From assembly GCA_036274055.1 (NCBI GenBank), contig DASUGM010000364.1, positions 1 to 8,904 on the forward strand: 8,904 nucleotides of DNA, read 5' to 3'. Both the position numbers and the translations under genes were made by a program. Below, piece after piece: positions 1 through 6,088 of the stretch. Below the pieces are notes generated by a model. It did no database searches. It was not told the origin of the DNA and saw nothing but the letters and a program-made list of their open reading frames with translations. The first letter of the stretch is position 1. Each line of letters opens with the position of its first letter. The stretch is from DASUGM01 sp036274055. Its GTDB lineage: Bacteria > Acidobacteriota > Vicinamibacteria > Vicinamibacterales > SCN-69-37.

Positions 1-1
1 C

Positions 2-853
2 GATCGCTGGAACGCCGAGGCATATCCGTTCGGATCAGAGATGGCGTGGGACTCGACCGGCCAGGAAGAGATCTACGCGTGGACGACGCACTTCGGCTAC
101 AACGACAAGGCGCTGGTGTCGCTGAGCTCGATTCTTGGTTATATGCCGACCGTGCCGCACTGGGGCTACAACGGCAACGCGCGCCGCTACTGGGACTTCT
201 TCTACGGCGCCGCGCCCGGCGGCACCACCGAGCGGCAGATTCATCACTACGGATCGGGTCTCAACGCGATTCCGGCGCTCACGCACTACCGCCAGCATCC
301 TGACGATTTCTATCTGCTGCGCATCGGCTACGCCGGCGCCAACGGCGCGCTGTCGAACATCGATCAGGAAGGCTTCCCGTCGGCGGCGTTTCATTCGTTC
401 CCGCAGAATCTGCGCTGGGACACCTACACCGGCGACTACGGGCCGAACTTCTTCGGCCACGCCGTCAACGCTGCGACCTACGTCGTCAATCATCCGGAAT
501 TCGGTTGGCAGGCGTTCGGGGGCAATGTCTCGACCGCCGGCGGCTGGGTGACGGTGAAGACGCTGGATTCACTGCGACGCCGAATTTACGTCGCGCCACT
601 TGGTCTCTATCTCACGCTCGATCGCGGCGCGTTCGAGAGCGTGTCGATCAACCCGTCGACCAGGGCGGTGCGCGTCGCGCTCGCGCCGGCGACCGACATC
701 ACGTCGAGCGCGCTGTTGATGATCGAGCAGCCGGCCAGGATCGCCGGCGTCGGTGCGTATCAGCCGACGGCGGCGTTGACGGCCGAGCGCGGAGGAGTGG
801 TCGTGCCACTCGGCAGCGCGGCGACGACAGTGGAGCTCGGAGCTCGCAAGTAG
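2..853 (+). CDS. DUF5695-like large protein, C-terminal part (5' end outside window)
   Basis: The reading frame is open from base 2 with no stop before the first ATG at 41, and the 13 residues before that Met (ending AYPFGSE) read as normal protein. I therefore treat this as the last 283 residues of a longer gene that starts to the left of the window. Visible blocks are EMAWDSTGQEEIYAW, GYMPTVPHWGYNGNARRYWD, HHYGSGLNAIPAL, NIDQEGFPSAAFHSFP and GPNFFGHA. They are rich in Trp, Tyr, His and Gly, as in alpha/alpha-barrel sugar-active enzymes. I recall them as typical of the DUF5695 family, found in Acidobacteriota and Bacteroidota and related to six-hairpin glycosidase-like proteins. The last ~90 residues look like a beta-rich tail. 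No membrane segment is visible in this part. Substrate and activity are unknown; a role on a plant or microbial polysaccharide is inference only. The stop TAG is at 851-853, 6 bp from the end of the opposing Kelch gene. Confidence 0.75.
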   Translation, partial: DRWNAEAYPFGSEMAWDSTGQEEIYAWTTHFGYNDKALVSLSSILGYMPTVPHWGYNGNARRYWDFFYGAAPGGTTERQIHHYGSGLNAIPALTHYRQHPDDFYLLRIGYAGANGALSNIDQEGFPSAAFHSFPQNLRWDTYTGDYGPNFFGHAVNAATYVVNHPEFGWQAFGGNVSTAGGWVTVKTLDSLRRRIYVAPLGLYLTLDRGAFESVSINPSTRAVRVALAPATDITSSALLMIEQPARIAGVGAYQPTAALTAERGGVVVPLGSAATTVELGARK

Positions 854-861
854 CGCGAGCT
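841..861. terminator. Possible bidirectional hairpin between convergent genes
   Basis: AGCTCGC (841-847) and GCGAGCT (855-861) form a perfect 7-bp stem around a 7-base loop. The loop contains the stop codon of the leftmost gene, and the right arm runs into the stop codon of the Kelch gene. Position at the junction of two convergent genes fits a shared transcription end. There is no T-run on either side, so it is not a canonical intrinsic terminator, and a 7-bp stem in GC-rich DNA can occur by chance. Confidence 0.3.
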
Positions 862-1813
862 AACGACTCGAGCTGACCTGGATCCAGCGCGTGCCGTTCC
901 ACTCCCAGGTGTCGTTGGCGTCGGGCTTGGGCAATCCCGGCCGGCCGCCGAACAGCACGACGCGATCGCGCGCAACGTCGTAGGCAAGCGCTGCCAGGTA
1001 CCGTCGAGGCGGTCCAACGTCGGCGAGTTTGGTCCATGTCGTGCCGTTCCATGCCCAGGTCTCGTCGTCGCCGCCGCCGTACAGGATGACCCGCTCACGC
1101 TTGGCGTCGTAGACGGCCGAGATGCTGAATCGCGGCGCCGGACCGTCGGTTGCGACGCGCGTCCACGCCGCACCGTCGAATTCCCACGTGTCGCCCAGCG
1201 GCCCACTCGCGGCAATGCCGCCGAAAACGACGGTGCGTCCGCGGCCCTCGTCGTAGGTCATCGCGAAATCGCCGCGCTGCTCCGGTCCGGCACCTTCAAA
1301 ACGCCGCCAGGTCGCGCCGTCGAATTCCCAGGTATCGGCGTGCGCTTGATTGTTGGGTCCCGAGCCGCCGAACAGCACGAGGCGGTCGCGGCGCGCGTCG
1401 TAGACCATGCGGCTGTCGGTGGACGGCCGCGACGGGATCTCGGAGATTTTCTGCCACTTGCCGTCGCGCAGTTCCAGCAGATCTGCGTAGCGGCCGCCGG
1501 CGGTCTTCTGGCACGGGCAGTAGCCGCCGAAGGCGACGACCCGTCGCCGCTTCGTGTCGAAGGCGACGGCCATCCCCGATCTCTCCGCGCCCGTTGATCC
1601 GAGCCCTCGCCACTTGCCGTCGAACGCCCATGCGTCATCGAACGTCATGTAGGTCTTGCCGCCGTCGAGCGAAGTGCTGCCGCCGAAGATCAACACGCGG
1701 CGCGTGGCGGCGTCGTAGACGATCGAATGGTGCGCGCGTGCAGGCGGGAGCGAGGTCGCCTGGAACGTGAGCGCGAGCAGAACGCAGATGAGTGATGCGC
1801 GCATGCGGCGCAT
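860..1813 (-). CDS. Secreted six-bladed Kelch-repeat beta-propeller protein
   Basis: From the ATG at 1813 the product has 317 residues. It starts with a Sec signal peptide (Arg-rich start, hydrophobic stretch about residues 6-20, probable cleavage after ARA at 27). The rest is six Kelch/galactose-oxidase-type repeats of about 50 residues. Each has a YD-x-RR-x-RVVLFGG strand (Gly-Gly pairs near 44, 96, 149, 198, 247 and 289) followed by a D-TWEF/WDG-x-W strand about 15 residues later. Six blades would close one propeller with no other domain, so a periplasmic or extracellular binding role is likely; no catalytic residues are recognisable. A CPC motif at 99-101 in blade 2 is unusual. The frame extends to a TTG at 1897, but those 28 residues are not signal-like and are encoded by the hairpin region, so I reject that start; ATG 1804 is also possible. 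No Shine-Dalgarno is visible at either ATG. It lies downstream of the PadR-ADOP operon on the same strand, separated by 100 bp and a strong hairpin, so it is probably transcribed separately. Confidence 0.8.
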   Translation of the reverse strand: MRRMRASLICVLLALTFQATSLPPARAHHSIVYDAATRRVLIFGGSTSLDGGKTYMTFDDAWAFDGKWRGLGSTGAERSGMAVAFDTKRRRVVAFGGYCPCQKTAGGRYADLLELRDGKWQKISEIPSRPSTDSRMVYDARRDRLVLFGGSGPNNQAHADTWEFDGATWRRFEGAGPEQRGDFAMTYDEGRGRTVVFGGIAASGPLGDTWEFDGAAWTRVATDGPAPRFSISAVYDAKRERVILYGGGDDETWAWNGTTWTKLADVGPPRRYLAALAYDVARDRVVLFGGRPGLPKPDANDTWEWNGTRWIQVSSSR

Positions 1814-1875
1814 GATAGCCGAGCGTCGCGTCGGCGATGACCAGATGTTCGATCGCGGGCACTCTGCGGCGAAGC

Positions 1876-1911
1876 GGGACGGGGGTTGCTGCCGCAAGGC
1901 AGCCCCGTCCC
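1876..1911 (-). terminator. Strong hairpin just after the permease stop codon
   Basis: GGGACGGG (1876-1883) pairs with CCCGTCCC (1904-1911), and inside it GCTGCC (1888-1893) pairs with GGCAGC (1898-1903) around GCAA. Read as RNA on the minus strand the loop is TTGC, with the four unpaired bases GGTT (plus-strand 1884-1887) as a one-sided bulge. The stem begins 2 bases beyond the permease stop (1914-1916), the place expected for a transcript end. The sequence after it on the minus strand (GCTTCGCCGC) has no T-run, so termination may be Rho-assisted or the hairpin may only protect the 3' end of the mRNA. Confidence 0.5.
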
Positions 1912-1913
1912 CC

Positions 1914-4460
1914 TCACGATCTCAGCGTGATCATCGGATCCGTCTTCGACGCGCGTCGCGCCGGGATCAGCACGGCCAACAGTCCGACGGCGCCGACCAG
2001 CGCCGTGACGCCGAGATACACCGACGGATCGGCCGGCGTGACCTGGAACAGGTGCGCGGCGAAGCCGCGTGAGATCCACCAGGCCAGCGGCAGGCCGATG
2101 ATCAGGCCGACCACGATGTGCCGTCCGGCCAGGCTGAGCACGCTGCGATAAATCCGTTGCGGCGTTGCGCCGAGTGCGACGCGGACGCCGATCTCACGAC
2201 GCTGCTGTGTGACCAGCGCGGCGATCACGCTGTAAATCCCGGCCGCGCCGATCACCATCGCCAGCGCGCCAAATGCCGACATCAGGCCGCCGTTGAATCG
2301 CCGAATCGCCGTGATGCGTCGAACCGCCTCGTCGGCGATGTGAACGTACTCACGCTTTCCCGGCGGCGCGAATGGAGCGATCGCTGCCTTCAGGACCGGC
2401 ACCATCTCTTCCGGCGGCGGAGACACGCGCACGAACATCGTCGCGAACTTTCGCGCGGCGGTCGCTGGCGCGGCGAAATACGCCGAGGGCTTGACGACTT
2501 CTTCGGGCCCGCTGGTGTAGACGTAAGGCACGATTCCGACAACGGCGAATACGCCGGCTGGGTCGGTCACGCGAACCTGTTTACCGATCGGATTCTCGGC
2601 CGCGAACAGCATCGTCGCCGCGCGTTCGTCCAGCACCACCGATGGCGAGTTCAATGCGGTTTCGGTCCGCCACGTGCCGCCACGCCGGAATCGCAGACCG
2701 GCGACGTCAAAGTAGTTTGCGGTGACGCGGTAGCGCTGCAGTTTCACCGGCGGTTCGCTCGCGTCCGCGCGGGTCACTGACGTGTCAGGCCAGGCGCCGC
2801 CGTAGGCGCGGCCGATGATGGGCAGGGACCCCACGGACATGGCGACGCCGGTGACCCCGGGCACGGACTCGAGCCTGGCTCGGACCTCGTCGACGGTGCC
2901 GTTGAACTCCATATTTGATGACACGGCGAGCAAGTGGTCGCGATCGATGCCGAGATCGATGTTCACGACGCGAATCAGGCTGACGACGAACAGCCACGAG
3001 ATGACGAGCAGCACGCTGACGCTCGCGACTTCGCCGATGAGCAGCGCGCTGCGCCACGAGCGCGCGCCGCCGGTGACTGTCGGGCCGGCGTCCTTGAGCA
3101 CACCGGAGACGGAGGCGCGCGACGCCTGAATCGCCGGCGCGAGCGCCGAACATACGCCGGTGGCGATCGCCGCGGCGATGGCGGCGAGCAGCACTCGTCG
3201 ATCGAGGGCGATCGTCGATGCCCGGAACGTGCCCGGCATGTACGTCGTCACTGCAACCTTCGCCGCGGCAATCCCCCAGATCGATATGATCAGCGCGCCA
3301 GCGCTCGCGATTGTCGACAGGATCAGCCCTTCCGCCATCACCGAGAGTGCAATCTGCCACCGCGACGCGCCCAGCGAGGATCGAATGGCAAGTTCCTGGC
3401 CGCGCCGGAACGATCGCGTCAGCATGATGTTCGCGACGTTGACGCACGCGATCAGGATGATCAGCCCGGCGGCGCCAAGCGCGAGCAACATCCAGCCACG
3501 AATGCGGGTTACATTCCGTTCGAGGTACGACGTGACCGTCGGTCGCCAGTCGGGTGTGGCAAGTACACGTTGGATGTCCTCGGCCACTTGCGCCGTCGAA
3601 ACCCCTGGCCGCAGAACACCAGCGATGGCGAAGGACGCATCGGCATGCATCGGCAGCCAGATCTCGGCCGTCGAGTAGTCGAGACCAGGGATGTCCGTAT
3701 CCGCGCCGAGCACGCCGATGATTCGGTACGTGTAGGCGCCTTTGGCGACGGTCTGTCCCAGCACGCCCGGGTCGGCGTGGAAGTGATCCATCCAGTAGCG
3801 GTAGCTGAGTACGGCCACGTCGATGTCGCCGCGCTCTTCGTCGTCAACCGTCCACAGGCGTCCCAGCCCGGAACCAAAACGCAACATGCCGAAAAGGTCG
3901 GACGACGCGCTCAGCACCGAGATCTGATCGCTGACGCCCGCGACGGTGACGATGCTGAAGCTCTCGATCGAAACTTTGGCCACGCCGTCGAAGCTCGTCA
4001 CCTGATCACGTATCGCCCGAAATCCGTCCGCGGTAATGCGTGGCTGGAACTTGTCGTCGCGAGTCGACACCGACACCAGTCGATCGCCGCGGTCGATCGC
4101 CAGCGGCCTGAGCACGACGGCGTCGACCACGGAGTAGGTAATCGTCCCGGCGGTGATGCCGACGGTCAGCAGGGCGATGATCAGCGCGGAGTACGCCGGC
4201 GAACGCCGTAACGACCGCGCTGCGTCCCGCAGGGTCTGCCAACCGGCGCGGAACAGACGCGGGACCATCGCGGCGACGAACGGCAGCGCCAACTTGATCG
4301 TCTGCGTGTTGACCCACACCCGCGGCCACCGCGGCGCGCGTCCCGCCTGCGTTCGATCGGCAAGCTCGTCGAGAACGTCGCCGATCGCGGCGTCCGCGGC
4401 GGCGCGCGATGAGAGCTGACGCAACAGCCACACGAGCCCGCGCTCCGGTTGGGCCGCCAT
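1914..4460 (-). CDS. ADOP-family (acidobacterial duplicated orphan permease) membrane protein
   Basis: This is an 848-residue integral membrane protein with the doubled MacB-periplasmic-core/FtsX plan that defines ADOP proteins. Residues 8-36 (LVWLLRQLSSRAAADAAIGD) form the short cytosolic prefix seen in PadR-linked acidobacterial permeases. Next come a membrane helix (~89-115), a periplasmic core (~120-320) and a first FtsX unit (helices ~325-347, 375-400, 423-446). A second helix (~471-497), core (~500-715) and FtsX unit (helices ~724-750, 781-803, 814-833) follow. Both halves keep the FtsX signature: ELAIRSSLGASRWQI (356-370) and EIGVRVALGATPQRI (756-770). The C-terminus PARRASKTDPMITLRS is typical. 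No ATPase is encoded nearby, hence orphan. Substrate is unknown; export of a peptide, antibiotic or lipid is conjecture from MacB and LolCE. The start is supported by GAAGGA (4477-4472 on the minus strand) 11 bases upstream, inside the end of the PadR gene; the two genes are 4 bp apart and surely co-transcribed. Confidence 0.9.
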   Translation of the reverse strand: MAAQPERGLVWLLRQLSSRAAADAAIGDVLDELADRTQAGRAPRWPRVWVNTQTIKLALPFVAAMVPRLFRAGWQTLRDAARSLRRSPAYSALIIALLTVGITAGTITYSVVDAVVLRPLAIDRGDRLVSVSTRDDKFQPRITADGFRAIRDQVTSFDGVAKVSIESFSIVTVAGVSDQISVLSASSDLFGMLRFGSGLGRLWTVDDEERGDIDVAVLSYRYWMDHFHADPGVLGQTVAKGAYTYRIIGVLGADTDIPGLDYSTAEIWLPMHADASFAIAGVLRPGVSTAQVAEDIQRVLATPDWRPTVTSYLERNVTRIRGWMLLALGAAGLIILIACVNVANIMLTRSFRRGQELAIRSSLGASRWQIALSVMAEGLILSTIASAGALIISIWGIAAAKVAVTTYMPGTFRASTIALDRRVLLAAIAAAIATGVCSALAPAIQASRASVSGVLKDAGPTVTGGARSWRSALLIGEVASVSVLLVISWLFVVSLIRVVNIDLGIDRDHLLAVSSNMEFNGTVDEVRARLESVPGVTGVAMSVGSLPIIGRAYGGAWPDTSVTRADASEPPVKLQRYRVTANYFDVAGLRFRRGGTWRTETALNSPSVVLDERAATMLFAAENPIGKQVRVTDPAGVFAVVGIVPYVYTSGPEEVVKPSAYFAAPATAARKFATMFVRVSPPPEEMVPVLKAAIAPFAPPGKREYVHIADEAVRRITAIRRFNGGLMSAFGALAMVIGAAGIYSVIAALVTQQRREIGVRVALGATPQRIYRSVLSLAGRHIVVGLIIGLPLAWWISRGFAAHLFQVTPADPSVYLGVTALVGAVGLLAVLIPARRASKTDPMITLRS

Positions 4461-4464
4461 GGCG

Positions 4465-4806
4465 CTACTTTTCCTTCAGCACGCCGGTGAGCCCGGCGGT
4501 CATCGTCTCGATGCGCTCGAGTGCATCTCTGACCGCCTGTACGCCTCGCGGCTTCGCGCGGAAGTAGCGCTTGGCGCGGCCGCCGCGTTGCGGCGTCGGA
4601 TCGCCGTAGCGCGACGTGACGAGGTCCTTGTCCTCGAGCCGCTCCAGCGTGATCAACACCGAGGTGCGCGATGCCTGACGCCCGGTGCGGCGCGCGATAT
4701 CGGCAGCGATCGACACCGGATATGCGGTGTCGCCGAGGCTCATGGTCGCGAGCAGCACGAGCAACTCGAACTCGCCCAGGGGCGACGGTCGCGGCCGGAC
4801 CGGCAT
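4465..4806 (-). CDS. PadR-family winged-helix transcriptional regulator
   Basis: From the ATG at 4806 the product has 113 residues, the usual size of short PadR (subfamily 1) repressors. LGEFELLVLLATMSLGD is helix 1, the middle (about residues 30-60, with TSVLITLERLEDKDLV) holds the recognition helix, and the wing ends in GGRAKRYFRAKPRGVQAVRD, matching the PadR GGRxKRYYxLTxxG pattern. A C-terminal helix for dimerisation follows. The frame stays open to 4872, but those extra 22 residues come from a tandem repeat and the promoter dyad and have no PadR similarity. I therefore choose Met 4806, which sits directly next to an A/T-rich dyad. No Shine-Dalgarno precedes it, suggesting a leaderless or near-leaderless mRNA. 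The next gene is the ADOP permease, 4 bp downstream. In such pairs the regulator probably represses its own operon; the inducer is unknown. Confidence 0.88.
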   Translation of the reverse strand: MPVRPRPSPLGEFELLVLLATMSLGDTAYPVSIAADIARRTGRQASRTSVLITLERLEDKDLVTSRYGDPTPQRGGRAKRYFRAKPRGVQAVRDALERIETMTAGLTGVLKEK

Positions 4807-4827
4807 TATGACTATATTGTTATCATA
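4807..4827 (-). promoter_or_regulatory. Putative PadR operator overlapping the padR-ADOP promoter
   Basis: TATGA (4807-4811) and TCATA (4823-4827) form an inverted repeat with an 11-base spacer, and two further symmetric pairs inside bring the match to 7 of 10. It is a 21-bp A/T island in GC-rich DNA, directly touching the chosen PadR start. On the minus strand TATGAT (4827-4822) differs from the -10 consensus at one base. It would start transcription some 8-9 bases before the ATG, in line with the missing ribosome-binding site. No good -35 is visible, so the regulator or an alternative sigma factor may matter. Autoregulation is inferred from PadR family behaviour. Confidence 0.55.
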
Positions 4828-4830
4828 ACT

Positions 4831-4893
4831 AGGCCTTAGGCCCCAGGCGCCGGGCCAAGACCCAAGACGCAAGACCCAAGACGCAAGTCTTCA
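4831..4893. repeat. Degenerate 7-bp tandem repeat in the divergent intergenic region
   Basis: From 4855 to 4889 there are five consecutive heptads of the form (C/G)CAAGAC: three are CCAAGAC, one is GCAAGAC and the last is GCAAGTC. The same 7-base periodicity continues to the left in a diverging form (AGGCCTT at 4831, AGGCCCC at 4838, AGGCGCC at 4845, GGGCCAA at 4852), giving about eight units over 56-60 bp. It lies between the PadR promoter and the start of the divergent RMD1-like gene (4908), so it occupies the upstream region of both. Function is unknown; it could be a slippage-prone microsatellite, a protein-binding array or just a phylum-typical intergenic repeat. Confidence 0.75.
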
Positions 4894-4907
4894 AGTAGCC
4901 TGAGCGC

Positions 4908-5978
4908 ATGACCGGCTCTGTTACCGCCCTGTATCTGTTCGACGTCGCCCAGAGCATCGACCTGCCGGCGATCCGGCAGCGGCTGGGCGCGCGCGCGGCC
5001 AACGCGAAACTCGACGACAAAGGCCCGGGTCCGGCGCGCGTGCGCTACCTGCAGCCGCCGGTCGTCGTCGATGGCGTCGACCTCGCCTGCAGCGAGATCG
5101 AACAGTTTCGCGTCCGCGTCAAGTTCTACGACTACGGCGTCATCTCGCTGATGCTGACGCGGCCGTTCGACGGCACGTGGAGCGATCTCGGCGACCTCAG
5201 TCAGTCGCTGATCGAAAACGAATCGCTCGAGCAGCGCGCGCTCGACGCGTGCGCGCGCGTCGTCAAGGAGATGTCGTCGGCGCTGACCGGCGCGCGCGCG
5301 TCGTTTCTGAGCGAAGACTATTTCGTCTTCACCATCGCGCCGAGCGAGGCCGCGGGATCCGCCGAACAGGTCGTTGCCTCGAACGGCGTCGCGATCGCGC
5401 AAATCGTCCGCGGCGAGCGGCAGAAGCTCAGTCGCCAGGAGCGCGACGAAGTCCTCAAGCACCGCTGGTCCTACCTCGAGGACGATCTCGTCGTCGCCGC
5501 GTGGAACGCCGCCTTCATCTACGACACCGACGCCGGCGCGCTGGCGCTGATCGAGATCCTCGAGTTCGCCAACTCGCAGCTGCTCGAGTTGCGGTACCAC
5601 GACGAGCTGCTCGAGGCCGAGACGACGCGGCTCTATGCGCGGCTCGAGGAACGGCACTGGACCGACACGCTCCGCGGCCGGCGGCACACCGCGGCGGCGT
5701 TGCGCGTGCAGGCGCTCTACCTGGACGTCAACGAGCTGACCGATCGGATGGAGAACGCGGTGAAATTCGTCGGCGATCCGTACGCCGCGCGGCTGTTCGG
5801 CCTGGCGGCGGCGCGGCTCGGGCTCGAGCGCTGGAAGAAGAACGTCGAGGACAAGCTCGACACGCTCAACGACATCCACCGCTTCGCCGTCGAGCAGACC
5901 GGCATTTCACAGGCCAATCTGCTCGAATTGGTCATCGTCGCCATTCTGCTGCTCGAGCTCGTCGGGATCGTCCGTTAA
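4908..5978 (+). CDS. RMD1/DUF155 (YagE)-like C-terminally membrane-anchored protein
   Basis: The 356-residue product has a beta-rich N-terminal part containing FYDYGVISLML (73-83), comparable to the FxYGVVVFW strand of the RMD1/DUF155 family. A mainly helical middle follows, with LSRQERDEVLKHRW (174-187), two charged helices with acidic/Leu-rich heptads (~215-250 and ~262-290) and VEDKLDTLNDIHRFAVEQ (313-330). One C-terminal membrane helix (~337-355, NLLELVIVAILLLELVGIV) ends one residue before the C-terminus. That order (domain, coiled-coil helices, tail anchor) matches RMD1/Sif2/YagE-type proteins, whose yeast members act at mitochondria and whose bacterial role is not defined. I place it in that family by pattern, not by search. 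The ATG at 4908 lacks a clear Shine-Dalgarno. It ends 110 bp before nosZ on the same strand, but the nosZ operator-like dyad lies between, so it is probably a separate unit. Confidence 0.68.
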   Translation: MTGSVTALYLFDVAQSIDLPAIRQRLGARAANAKLDDKGPGPARVRYLQPPVVVDGVDLACSEIEQFRVRVKFYDYGVISLMLTRPFDGTWSDLGDLSQSLIENESLEQRALDACARVVKEMSSALTGARASFLSEDYFVFTIAPSEAAGSAEQVVASNGVAIAQIVRGERQKLSRQERDEVLKHRWSYLEDDLVVAAWNAAFIYDTDAGALALIEILEFANSQLLELRYHDELLEAETTRLYARLEERHWTDTLRGRRHTAAALRVQALYLDVNELTDRMENAVKFVGDPYAARLFGLAAARLGLERWKKNVEDKLDTLNDIHRFAVEQTGISQANLLELVIVAILLLELVGIVR

Positions 5979-6003
5979 GAAGAGCCACTCCCCCCTGAAA
6001 TGC

Positions 6004-6023
6004 CCTATGACAGCCGTCATAGG
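6004..6023. promoter_or_regulatory. Putative Crp/Fnr-superfamily (FNR/DNR/NnrR-type) operator of nosZ
   Basis: CCTATGAC (6004-6011) and GTCATAGG (6016-6023) form a perfect inverted repeat with a 4-base spacer (AGCC). The core ATGAC-N4-GTCAT has the spacing of FNR sites (TTGAT-N4-ATCAA) and matches the denitrification-regulator form TTGAC-N4-GTCAA in 4 of 5 bases of each half. Its centre is about 75 bp before the nosZ ATG. A weak -10-like TTATGC sits at 6053-6058, which would put the operator near -50; a site centred at -41.5 would need a start near 6055, and I cannot settle which. Control by oxygen limitation or nitric oxide is inferred from site shape and gene identity. Confidence 0.6.
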
Positions 6024-6088
6024 CGGCCGGATCGCCTCGCGCCAGACTCGGGTTATGCGCTGCCGGAAGCGCACAACGGAGGCGTGCG

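Noticed and set aside
1814..1897. TTG start extending the Kelch protein by 28 residues
   Set aside because: The extension precedes a normal signal peptide, is coded partly by the hairpin after the permease gene, and would bury the signal sequence.
1914..4460. MacB macrolide exporter
   Set aside because: There is no nucleotide-binding domain in the protein or a neighbour, and the doubled core/FtsX layout with the acidobacterial prefix fits ADOP.
4807..4872. Extended start of the PadR protein (22 extra residues)
   Set aside because: The extra segment is translation of the heptad repeat and the operator dyad. PadR similarity begins only after Met 4806.
5240..5300. GCGCGCGC runs as possible Z-DNA or a repeat element
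   Set aside because: They lie inside the RMD1-like coding frame and encode ordinary Ala/Arg codons, as expected at this GC content.
4836..5879. Long minus-strand frame (347 residues) opposite the RMD1-like gene
   Set aside because: The product is Arg/Val/Asp/Leu-rich with no motif, and it mirrors the codon phase of the real gene. Long antisense frames are common in DNA this GC-rich, and the plus-strand frame has clear domain features.
4807..6023. Shared TATGA/TCATA half-sites at the PadR dyad and the nosZ dyad, suggesting one regulator
   Set aside because: Spacers differ (11 bases versus a 4-base core spacing), and short A/T half-sites recur by chance. No other evidence links the two.
4908..6088. 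RMD1-like gene as first gene of the nos operon
   Set aside because: A 110 bp gap holding a regulator-type dyad and a strong nosZ ribosome-binding site argues for an independent nosZ promoter. Co-transcription cannot be fully excluded.
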